From contig VZDJ01004378.1 of assembly GCA_008694505.1 (NCBI GenBank), forward strand, positions 11,159,472 through 11,223,471: a DNA stretch of 64,000 nucleotides, in the 5' to 3' direction. Source of the DNA: Cyanoderma ruficeps (Eukaryota > Chordata > Aves > Passeriformes > Timaliidae). Of this stretch, positions 35,813 through 46,915 are shown one piece after another. Each line of letters begins with the position of its first letter. Position 1 is the first letter of the stretch. A model generated the notes under the pieces. That model had not been told where the DNA came from and did not search any database. It saw nothing but the letters and a program-made list of their open reading frames with translations. The position numbers and the translations under genes are program-made.

Positions 35813-38800
35813 TTAGAGCTGTTGGATTCCGCCAATACAGGTCTGACTATGTTGTCTGATTACTAAAGCCATTTAAGCATGGGGAATAGAAAAAGGCCAT
35901 GCCTGGAGATGGAGAGTTTTGAGTGAAATGTAGCGGTGTTTATGCTGGCTTTTGGCCACTCCACAGATGTCTGTGGTGGGTTTTCTGTATATTAAAACAA
36001 ATTTTTTGTTAAATTTGGGGCAAGATTTGAATTTTGTGCAAGGTCCAATTGTACTGTTTTGTTTAGCGTTTTTTTAAGGTGTGAAGTATAGAGCAGCTTC
36101 ATTTGGGGATTTTGGGAGAGAAACAGTGCTTTAATTTCTGCTGCTTGCTTTCTATAACACTGTGCATTGGATTTTTACTTTCTCTTTTTATTACTTAGTC
36201 TTTCTTCAGAATGGGACATCATAATGGATACAATGGCCATTCCTTTCCTATATGTCCCTCTAAGCAGCAGTAGGAATGCCTCAGTTTCCCTGTTTGCATG
36301 CAGAGAATAAAACTGTCTTACACCACATGGGTCATATAAGGCTTGGTTAATCTTTATGCAGAGTTTTTCAGACAAAAAAATCTGTATGGAAGCACATCAA
36401 TTATTAATATTAATGAGAGCAGCTTGTTAAAACTCTGTGTTAGGTGTTTTGGTGTTTTTGGGACACTTTCACTGGAATCAAATAATGTGGACTGGCCAAA
36501 GCAATTAGGTATAAGCTTTCAAATGCTGATTCTTATAAACCCAACTCTTTTCTTTGGCTTGTGCCCAGAAATATGTTATCAGTTGTATATAATTGGGTCA
36601 AAACCCCATCCCAGTCTTAATAATGAGTTTTCAAACTGAAATCATGAGGGTGGTTTTCCCCTTAGCCTTCGCAGGTGTACCACTTTTGTCTTCTCTATCT
36701 CCATGAACCTAAAAATCTACACCGAACCTTCTCTGAGTGCTGTAGTAGGGTAGTTGGAAACCTGGTCACTGGTGAGTCAAAGCAGGGGTAGACTGAGGAG
36801 TACTATGAGTCCCATCACAGTGTCTAGGTTTGATTTCTTTTCCCATGTAAACCTGGGTGAAGCATCCAAGGAGGGAGGGAGTTGCCTCCTGCCACAGGGT
36901 CAGGACAAAGCTGGAGTGCAGGATTGTATTTTGGAGAGGGAATGACTTTGTGGGCTTTCCAGTTCAAGTATTGTTCCAGTTTACTGTATCTCCTTTTTTG
37001 ATTTATTTTTTTGCAATAGTCCTTCATTTTTTGTATAAGATCCTTCCTGCTGATTTTTGTCTGTTTTGTTTGTTTTGGCCTTATCCTATGGCTCCATAAC
37101 TTTTTCAGCTGTATAGTCCTGCCTAATCTCTGTTTAAAAGTCAGCTGAATCCTTGTATGGCTGGTTAAAAAAATGTTTCCTATGGATTTCTATCACAGAC
37201 ACCTTCCCTGGATGTTTAACTCTTTATGTCTTTCCTGGGCTAAACTGTTATCCTTATACGAAGGATTCGTGCCCTGCCTTTGATCACAGACTATTCCGTT
37301 GGTTCTTCTGGCCTAGTTATTTCCTGTGGACTAGGAAAAAATGGGCAATTTGACTGAGATGAAAAAAGCAACATTTAGTTTACAATACATATAAGTAATG
37401 CCAGTCCTGTTTCCAAGATCTTCTGCAGTGCCTTGCTGTCTTCTTCCAGAGCTGGAGTCAGTCCTGCGAGCTGCAGTGACGTTTGGAGCAGCTCTTGGAA
37501 AACATCCCAACATTTCTGTAACTATTCCAGCCATGGATGATTGTACTCAGCCTTCTGAGTGGTTTCAGATGAATCTGGTTGCATTCAAGAAACAATGGCA
37601 GAATTCCCTGCATTTCTCTAGTTCCAAAAGAATGCTCAGAGACCCAGTGGTTCTTTGCATATCTATTTCCCTGTCCCCCCAGTCTCCTACCTGCATGAGA
37701 CTACAATGGATTTTTCACGACATTTTTCCCAAGACCCTGCAGCCGTTTCATTGCATGGAGGTGTTTTTGTTTGAACAGGAGACACCAACAACCTTCTGTT
37801 GTCCCCCCTTTGAGAGATAAAATATCTTTGAGAGCCCATGTCTGATCCCCCATGCAATAAGACACTTGATGATTAACCCTTTCTTAAGATTGATCCAGTT
37901 TTCTAAGTGCTACACAGAAAAAAAAAACCTGTTTCAAAGAAGGCAATAAATATAATTTTAAATAAATAACAATAGTTATTCTAAGTATCTTTTGTTCTTA
38001 GTAAGTTCAATTTGCTTCAAACAGGCACTTTGGGAAGCCAGGGTGTTAGAAGTTAGGGATAATATGCCACACTATATGTCCTTTTTCTTCTCTATAGTGG
38101 CAAAAGTGTAAATCGCAACCCTAACTTGATTAACTTTTGTTTCACTGTGTTACGGTTTTAACATTATTTAAACATATTTCGTTATTTAACTATGCAGAGA
38201 TCTTAATCTTTCACTTGAATGTAAATTGCAAACTACAATCGCTAAACAAATTGATTGAATACCATTGATTTTTCATCAAATAATTGTGGCAAATCTTGTA
38301 ATCAATTATTCATCATTCTTAGAGAAGAATAGATGGCATGAAGAATAAGATGTAATTAAGATAAAACACTACTGGATTCTGTACTGCTAACTTCTTTTGA
38401 AATTACAATTCTTGCAATTAAATCAAATTGAAATTAAAATGTGAGTAGCCTGATTGAGGCAGTGAGTAATGATTGTACAGAAGTGTAATCTGAAAGAGCC
38501 TATTCATGTATGGGGACAGAGATGACATTTGATGCCTGAAATATTTTCTATTTTTCCCATGCATTTCTTCTGTCTAATGCAAGTGTGATGTTGTTATTAT
38601 AGATTTTAATTTCCTCCATTATTATGTGACCAATGCAACAGTTACAAAACATAAAGCACACTCTTAAAAACAAACATCTAATTCCTGTGCTAAATTTATC
38701 TTTAGCCTAATTTGTATTTTTCAATCTAAGTGCCACAAATGAACACGGATTTGCATTGCTGTAAGGATTTAGTTTTACAAGTCTTATGGCTTTTTAAATT

Positions 38801-40750
38801 TACTAATTGATTTGTTATTTCCATGAATAAAGGGCCTGACTTGCTGGACATTTAAATCAATGGAAAGTACCCTTTTGTCTTCAGTCATGTATCATACCTA
38901 GTAAAAGATTCTCCAAGAAACCATAAAAACCTCAGCATTAGTCTTAACCATAACCACTGTTAATGAAACGACTTGCCAGTCAGCTGGACTCAGGTAAAGT
39001 GAAGTCTGACCTTGACAGCAGTCCCCAGCAGATGTCAAAACTTTCTTCAAGTATTCAGGATTTTCTGACCACTGTGCTAAAAGTGAGATGAATGAAATTG
39101 TCTTCCACTCAAAGAAATAAACTGGAAGGTCACTAATGTACCAAATTATGTTTCTTTTTCAAATAAAAAGAGAAATACTTCAGAAGGATTGATAAATTTA
39201 GGGGATATTTTAACACCAGAGATCAACTGCTCTCTGGAAATAATCATTATTCACACTGTGTAACTGAATGCAGCTATTAGTTGCAAATAATAACCTCACA
39301 TGACATTGTTTTGATGCTGATAGGATGAGTGCAGTAATACACAGAGCACAAATATTTAGGTAGATTTGAAATTCATATACTGGGAATACACTTTCTGTTA
39401 TGATTAGGACTGTGATTTAGATATGAACTGTCTACAGTTTTTAAGGTCTTTTTGCCTCAACGACATGCATTATAACTATTTCAGAGCCATAAACGCAGAG
39501 TTTGCAGGTAACATAATTGAACATAGGCAAATGTATTCCATTGCCTAAATGGCCATTGGTTTGGAAAATGGAAAGGATAAACAGAATTCAATCAAATTTA
39601 AATAGCATTTTAGCTAGACCTGTACAGTGAGGCAGAAATAGTAATGTCACCAGAACTATTTCTTTTCTCTCTCCTCTCTTTTAGACAAAATGCATTTTAT
39701 TATGTCTTAAAGTATCAACAAATCATTTATTTTCAAAATTTGTTGAAAGTTACTTTGAAAAATAAGTGTGAAAAAAACCAGACCTCAAACAAAATAAAAA
39801 AATCCTCAGATTTATATTATTGAAACCATGCAACAAAACTTCTGTGTTTTAAATACTTACCTTGTTTTCAGAATTTGATGTTCTTTATTCAAATTATTTG
39901 TATTCCCATGTATCAGCAATATTGCATTATTTTTATTTACTTACTGGCTGAAGACACTATGCTGCTAGTGTGTATATTGACAAATTTAGGATTCTGCTTC
40001 CTTTAGCAATTTGAAATTATTTTGAAATGCATTTTTGGAAAACATTTGAGTTCTAAAACTTGGTAACATGGGAGTTCACAGAAACATAAATGCCATGAGT
40101 AAATTACTCAAAGGATGCACTTTGGAGATGGGTAAGAGCCAGAAATCCAACAGAAGGGAAAGAGAATAATGAGTGGGCAGCATTTCTGAAAATCAGAAAT
40201 GTTTACAGAATTTGAATGCTTGTTTTTTTCCCACAGTTTTTGATAATTAAGCACTGATCTGTGTTTCAGTTTTCTTCTCTTCCATGGAGTGTCACAACAC
40301 AATTTGCTATCACTGTGACAGCTCCCTTTTACACTAAGTCTCTCTCTAGATCCAGTCAGAGGGGAGTGTTGCCAAATTTTTGTACTTTTTCATTCTCCAT
40401 CCTGTAAGGTTCTTTGTATATTAGTTGCCTTGCTGAGATGTCAACAATTAAATAAACTGAGGTGCTGGTTATAAAAAGGCATCTTTGTTCATTTAGAGAT
40501 GTAATTTTCTCAGGCTCTGCCTATCTATCTGTCAAGGTTGATGTGAAAATATGTCAAGCCACCTGATCTATCAGTTAAATATGCCTTATATTGCCTTTTA
40601 CGATAGTTAAATGTGATACAATGGAAACTCCAGAAAGTCAAAACAAAGGAGTCAGCAAAGCAGGATTTGACAAACTCACACTGAATTACTTGGCCAGTTT
40701 TATGCTAATTGGGAAGAAAATTTCTCAGGACTGACTGTGCTCTTCAGATT
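35813..40750. other. AT-rich sequence with candidate conserved elements
   Basis: No gene was recognised. A 140-codon plus-strand frame at 37,398-37,820 has no family resemblance. The stretch 38,100-38,900 and parts of 39,200-39,500 are free of repeats and dense in TAAT, ATTA and AATTG cores, with the look of vertebrate developmental enhancers. No transposon was recognised across nearly 5 kb. Confidence 0.5.
38100..38900. promoter_or_regulatory. Candidate conserved noncoding element cluster
   Basis: Repeat-free AT-rich sequence with many homeodomain-like cores (for example AATCAATTATTCATCATTC at 38,301-38,319 and further TTAATTTCC and ATTAAG-type sites) and almost no long homopolymers. This texture is characteristic of ultraconserved developmental enhancers, but only cross-species alignment could establish it. 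Confidence 0.3.
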
Positions 40751-40950
40751 ATAGAATCATAGCATGGTTTGGATTGAAAGGAACCTCAAAGGTATCCACT
40801 TGAACTACCCCTACATGGGCAGGGACACCTCCACTAGACCAGGTTGCTCAATGCCCCATCTAACCTGGGCAACCTGTCCCTTACCACCCTCACTCTAAAG
40901 AAGTCCTTGCATACACCAACCTAAGTTTCCTCTCTTTCAGTTTGAACCCA
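40751..40950 (-). mobile_element. CR1 LINE 3' fragment, about 200 bp
   Basis: The segment begins ATAGAATCATAGCATGGTTT, the reverse complement of the CR1 3' tail, and continues through the typical 'caggttgctcaatgccccat' and 'tcctctctttcagtttgaa' segments. It is a minus-strand, 5'-truncated insertion with moderate divergence. Confidence 0.92.
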
Positions 40951-42218
40951 AAAGATTGTTTTGAGATTCTCTGTAATACAGCATGATTTTATTCTGTACA
41001 TTGTTTTTTTGCATCAAAGGAAAGCATTTGAGCCAATGTGCTTTAAATTTGGTACAAAAATGCAGAATAAAAACATTTTGTAAAATCTTTCAGTACATTT
41101 CCTTCATACTTAGAAAACTGTATTTTCTTGTGCCCTTTCATTCCCTTTCTTGGGGGATCCCTTTCTCGGATCCCTTTCATTCTTCTCATTGTACTAATCT
41201 GAGAAATTTGCTCACTCACAAAGATACCTTGCAAAGTCCCTATTTGATTCAGTGGCAAAACATGAATATTATCAGTGGGAAATCTGTCAGGATTAGTCAG
41301 TCCTTGTCAAAGCTGTGTCAAACCGTGGCAAAATCTCACTGAACCCTAGCTGATGATTTATCGAATGTAGCCAATACACACACAAAATGAAACCAGATTT
41401 TAAGAGGGGGAGAGAAGAAATTACATTCATTAAGTGAAAGTATTCTCTTTTCTAATGAATATACTTTTGAAGTTAAGATTTGGTCAAATCTGCAGACAAC
41501 GCCATGACAGTGAGGAGAGCACCCTTTTTTGAAAATTTGTACCTGTATTGGTACTTCCTAAAAGGTGGTCCTGGCTTGGAAAATCAAGAGAGTGCATGCC
41601 AATTGTACGAAATTCAGGCTCAGATTGACATAACAGTTGGTGGAGAGTGTGATTCCCATCTTTCATACATCAGTCTGGTCACCAAAGCAGTAACCTGAAG
41701 TTCACTCCCTTGTTTCTCTTCCATTCACAGCTTAAGAGCTAAAATGAGTCTCTTCTACCTTGCAGAAGAATGACTTGAAAACTATACTGGAGAAACAGGA
41801 CACAGGGTTCTTGGGTGGTGATACAGCTTTGACAGCAGCAGTGAAGAGTTTTTCCCGCCCTTATTTCCTTATTGAGGGCCAGGTGTTTGTTTAACAGGTT
41901 CCTCTTCAGGAAGAGAGCATTCAAAAATGGGGGCTGCAACACTGTGTTCATGAAAGGTTTTATCAACCACAAAGGTTTTTATCAATCTGACTCCTATAAG
42001 CAAAATTTATTACCTTTTTAGAATCTGATTTGTTATTTGCAGAAACATCCTTATTTTTTGTTTTGTTTTGTTTCACAAAATTAAAATACAAGGTACAGGA
42101 TACTGTGAGGGTAAATGTGTATAAAATGTATCTGAAGTAATGGGTATGTTTGGCGCACTAGCTAGACCTGGAAATCCTGGAACAACTAGTTTCTCTTTTC
42201 TTGGTTTGCAAAAATGTC
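40951..42218. other. Noncoding sequence between CR1 and LTR
   Basis: No gene or repeat recognised. A small local duplication of GGATCCCTTTC lies at about 41,155-41,180. Confidence 0.5.
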
Positions 42219-42224
42219 AAGGGG

Positions 42225-42529
42225 TGTGGCTTGGCCGAGGCTGGGCGTGTCCCACTTCAGGGACAGAAGGAAAGCAGGCACACACCACGGCAGTGGGGAA
42301 CAAACTCTCTACTTTATTTACAAATCTGATTCCTTTATACATTTGTACAGAGGCCAAGAGATTGGCTACAGAGGTCGCCACCTCTCAACCTGGATGATGG
42401 ACATCACCATCAATCATTTCTTCTCTCAGAGGAGAAGTATGTAAACATTCTGAAAATAGACATTGTTTACATGAAGCTGCATGAGAAAGTTCTTCATGAA
42501 GACAAAAAGACAGAAAGCTCAGGGCAACA
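42225..42529 (-). mobile_element. Solo LTR, 305 bp, 6-bp duplication (ERVK-like)
   Basis: On the minus strand the element runs from TGTTGCCC to CCACA and is flanked by a perfect 6-bp target-site duplication, AAGGGG (42,219-42,224 and 42,530-42,535). It is homologous over its full length to the LTR at 53,027-53,326. In LTR sense it carries a TATAAA (complement of 42,334-42,339) and an AATAAA (complement of 42,313-42,318). No second LTR or internal region is present, so it is a solo LTR left by recombination. A 6-bp duplication is typical of class II (ERVK) elements; that assignment is inferred. Confidence 0.9.
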
Positions 42530-42535
42530 AAGGGG

Positions 42536-45500
42536 TCAAACTCTACCCTCAGATACTCACCCATGACTTCTGCTGAGGTCAGTGAAAAGTGGCTCTTTTA
42601 CTCTGAAAGCAGATTTTTGCCTGTAAAACAGAATCTAGTAGAGACTATACCACTCTCTTCACCCCTTGAAATTTCCTGACACTGCTTTCTTTACCTGCCT
42701 CCTCTCCCAATTCAAACGGAAAAAGTTGACTTTGTGCCTTTGAGAAGCTGAGTTACTATCAGTGTGCAAAACGATACTTCTTCAATGCAGCAGGCTTGCA
42801 GAAGGTGTAGTGGAGGGTGAGAGGGTGTGCTAGTAAATACATTCAAGAAGGGAAATATCAAACAGTGAAGATAGATCTTGACACAATCATCAAAATCAGT
42901 CCCATTGTGGATATTGTTGGAGGTGTTGGACTTCACTCGATTCATTTGACTGATTCCCTGTTTATATATAATATGGCAGAGAGCTTTGCTCTCCATGACT
43001 CTCCCCAGGAAACTGTGAGATGCATGCAAGTCTTCTTGTCCTGCATGCAAGATCCAAGTCACAGAGGGGTCCTTTAAGAGGAGTTCCAAAGATGAAAATA
43101 TGTAAATAACTTAAGTATAATTCCTTTGACAGGTATAGTAGTAATGAAAGGTGTAAGGCTGCTAATCCAGTCCCTAGGACCATGTGATTGTAGAAAATAA
43201 ATAAAGAATAACCTCCAGCACAAAAAGAGTAACCAGAGCCTACTGAGTTTCTCAAAAACATCCTATCTTGTCCTATGGCTACTCAATTCAGCAGTAGCAA
43301 ACCTTTTAAACATTACTCATATTTCACTGAAAACCTTCTTTGCTATTTTCTCTCCCTGCCATTTTCCCGGGAGCCGTCTCTGGATTGCTAGGCTTCCTAA
43401 TTCTGCTGAGTGTTTCAATCTGATTTCATATTTTCCGTATTCTTTGGTCTAGATCTTATGGGAACCTCCCCTGCCTACATGTTGTTCATAACTTTCCAGA
43501 TACTAAACTATAAGGATTTGGGATGCAACAACACTCTTCACATATCAACACCCCAGATATTTTTCTCTTCAGTCTTACTTGGTAGGCTGAACCTATTTTT
43601 AAATATACTGTTGTGTGGAAGTATTCATGGTGCTTCATCACATTGACTAGGAAGAATTTATACCCATAAACATACCCTAACCATTCTTCTTTCTTACCTA
43701 TGCAGTGCTGTAGTTTCACAAAGCAAATAGATCACTATAAAATAGATGTAGAGGAGGAGGGAGCATTGAAAAATGTGAAAAGTCTAACCCCATGTTTACC
43801 TCAAACCCAAAGGCAACATTCACTTCAAACCTGAATTCCCATGATATAGATGATCTTTCATATGAACTTTGTTGTTTGTCTTAACTTGTAACACCCATGT
43901 CATTCTGTACAATTTCCATTCAAGGAACTTAATGCACACTCTATGCCTATATGCAGAGTGAAAAACCACTGTTTTGCATTAGGATTTCCTCATTTTTTCA
44001 CTAGTTACTGTGGTAACTCCAATAGCTGATTATAGTTGAATAGTATAATGACAATTTATACAAAGAACTGCAAAAATCTACTTCAGAAACTGAGGCCAAA
44101 CCTGAAGCTTGCCTCTCATGTGTGTGATTGATTAGCCAATTTTCCTACTGGAGTGTTGAACTGTGAGTGTAACTTATAGCTGCATGTTTAAGTACAGCTT
44201 GGTCACTAAAAGTAATAAGAAATGTAATAAACCCACTATTTTATGAAATGGAGTCCCACAAAATTTCTAACTGAAGAAATAAAAGAAGTCACTGAAAAGC
44301 AGCTTTAGACACAACCTCTCATCTCTCCTGCAAGTGTGGTTGAATATAACCAGCCTGACTGAGACTCTCAAGGGACAGGAGGAAAGAAATAGCACTGTCC
44401 CATTTTAGGCCTTGGTATTAAGAGCATGTGCAGCAAACACTGAGGCGGGTGAGTGACAGGTTGCAGTCCTTGCATGCTTTGCAGTCCTCACTTTGCTACT
44501 TCTGCCATGTCCCTAGCAGCCACAGGGAAGACAGCAGGGCTGCTGGGGACAGCCAACAGAGCTCCTTCCTACTCGTGCATGAGCAGGCAACATTTTCTGT
44601 AGGAATGTGGAGGAAGGAGAACCCTAAATTAACCCCACAGGAGAGAAGATAAAGAGGGTGTTAGGGAAAGACCCAGCAGTTCAGAAGGACTGTGGGCCTT
44701 GCTGTCCACTCCCTCCTCATCTTACTATTGCAGAAGAAGGCCTCTCTCTTTAGGCCAAAAAGCACAAGAAGAGACAAAACCCTCCCTAAACTGACCCCAT
44801 AAGATGTGGAGCCTCCAGTGCTGCAAAAGGAGCAGGGGTGATGCTAGGTCAAGAAACAGAGGTGAACAGATGATCTGGGGGCTGAACTGATCTATAACTG
44901 GAGAGTCTGTCCCTGCTTTTGCTCTCTGGGTTGAGCTGCTTGGAAAGTTAAGTTGTAGATGTGGGAATGAACGACCCTGAATTTTTGTGGAAGTGAGGGT
45001 TACATAACGCCCAAACAAAACCATGGTGAACTGACTACAGCTGTGCCTCCTGAGTAGGAGTCTTGTAAAGAAATTCCAAAAGTACTTCTCAATATTCTCA
45101 ATATTTTTGATCTGGCAGTGCTGTAAAGACTGCATGGATATTTGGCAAGGAAAGACATGATCTAAAAATAAGATCTGAACTTTCTAATGAAAAATGAAAG
45201 GGTCGGGAAAAAGCATCCACATGTTTGGGAGATCATCACACATTGGCCTAGGGTAGGAGTCATGACTTTTAAATGCTTGAGGTTGACAGGAGTTGGCAAA
45301 TACTGATTCAAAGCTCCAAGGTATAATGTGACAGGCAAATGCCCTTTTGAGATCACTAATACATGTCCTGGGAAAAGAAGCACATGGAGAGTGTTTGGAG
45401 AGCAAGTGAGAACATCCACTAATTGTGCTTTCCTTCAGGTTACTGTAGTAATAGGTTTTGTTTTTTTTTTTCCCCAGCTGGTTTCTATAGACAGGCCAGG

Positions 45501-45645
45501 CATTTAAAAATCTCTATACAATTGCAATGCAGATGTAGTTCTGGGAGATATCACTGAACACAGTTTCTTCCCCTGTTTTTTGAGTTAGACTGGAAACATT
45601 ATTTTCTCGAACTGCAAAACCCCTCACATTTAAATCCTTGAATAT
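42536..45645. other. Noncoding sequence, no recognisable gene
   Basis: Moderate-GC patches at 44,400-45,100 are open in several frames (the longest is 136 codons, minus strand, 44,725-45,135) but match nothing I know. No transposon was recognised. Confidence 0.5.
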
Positions 45646-45650
45646 GAGAT

Positions 45651-46275
45651 TGTCTTGGTTTAGAAAGACAGGTATCTGCCAGGGAAACTGGGGTTCCCCT
45701 TAGAATAGAGGATGTAAACCCCTCACCCCCCGCCAAGTTCTAATTTTGCAATTAACGGCTCTCAGGCAACGATTTGGGAGTAGGAATAACAGCTTTTTAC
45801 TAAGAATATAAGAATACAAATGTGGTAGAAAAGAAAAAGGGAAAACAAACAAACAAAACAAAACCACCCCACCAAACCAGCAAACCAACAAACAACAATT
45901 TTGAAAAGTCCTGACAGGGTCAAAGCTACAACCTTGTTAGTCAGGGTGTGGAAAGCAGTCCAAAAGTGAGTCCTCCTGGAATGGCAGGTACAGCTCCGCT
46001 GAGGCAGAAAATGATCCAGTAGCAGAAAAGAAAGGGGTCCTGAGGTGGTGAGAAGGGTCCAGCCTTCCTCCCGTAATCGGATGAAGCAAGACACTGTGCT
46101 GGTTTAAAGTCCCAGCTTTATCCAGGTGAGAATGGCTGGCTCCTCCCACGGGGTGGAGCATCACACAATAGGTACGCTAGGGGCTTGGGAAGACTGTTAA
46201 TGGCCCATTATCAAAAGGCACCCACCCCCAACTGTTTTTCAGCAGATGAAATTGAATAGACTATAACCCAGGACA
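45651..46275. mobile_element. Solo LTR, 625 bp, 5-bp duplication (ERVL-like)
   Basis: The element begins TGTCTTGG and ends CCAGGACA, giving near-perfect inverted termini. It is flanked by a perfect 5-bp duplication, GAGAT (45,646-45,650 and 46,276-46,280). It is homologous to, and in the same orientation as, the element at 52,705-53,688, sharing for example 'ggctctcaggca' and 'taggaataacag' near the start and a 'ggtggagcatc' block near the end. An A/C-rich simple tract lies inside at 45,841-45,900. Five-base duplications suggest the ERVL class (inference). There is no internal coding region. The element's own transcriptional sense is not assigned. Confidence 0.88.
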
Positions 46276-46280
46276 GAGAT

Positions 46281-46778
46281 ATATCATACACTGTCTTCAA
46301 AATCACAAAATTTGGGAGAGGAAGCTTAGGTGGAAGACATTCAGCTGAGAAATGTCTGCAATAAATTTTATTCTCCTTTTTTTTCTCAGTTTCTCCCTCT
46401 CTTCCAAAACTCAGCTTTGATAAGAAAGGATAGGAGATATAATTACCCATTTTCTCTCCTCCCCTACATTTATACTTATAAGAGCAATGCATTTTGGAAA
46501 GCCTGAAGTGTGGGAAAATAATAAAACATTACATCTGTTTAGCCAGAAAAAGGCAATATTAAAAATCTCTGAATGCTCAGATGTATTCTCAGCCTGATCT
46601 AAAACAGAACAGAGGGGGAAAAAATCAGCAGAGTTTCATAAATTCTAGGTACAGCTTTGACAGGAAATGTAGTACAGGAGCCAGATCATGTGCTTTGCAT
46701 CACAGAGTCAGCAGTTTCTGGCCATGGTATGGACATATCTGTTCCTAGAGAGAAAGACGTGTGCCTGGGACATTCTTC
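46281..46778. other. Short AT-rich spacer between LTR and CR1
   Basis: No feature was recognised in these roughly 500 bp. Confidence 0.5.
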
Positions 46779-46915
46779 ATAGAATCACAGAATGGTTTGG
46801 GTTGGAAAGGACCTTAAAGAGCATCTAGTTCCCACCCCCTGCCATGGGCAGAAACACCATCCACTAGGCCAGGTTGCTAAAACCCCCATCCAAGCTGGCC
46901 TTGAATACTGTTCTG
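46779..46915 (-). mobile_element. CR1 LINE 3' fragment, about 135 bp
   Basis: The segment starts ATAGAATCACAGAATGGTTT and continues with 'gggttggaaaggacctt' and 'ctaggccaggttgct', close to the canonical avian CR1 3' end read in reverse. Less diverged than the copy at 40,751, so probably younger. 5'-truncated. Confidence 0.95.

Noticed and set aside
37398..37820. 140-codon plus-strand frame
   Set aside because: No domain, no splice context, and an overlapping frame on the opposite strand; treated as chance.
44725..45135. 136-codon minus-strand frame
   Set aside because: Leu/Ser/Phe-rich, without recognisable motifs or splice context.
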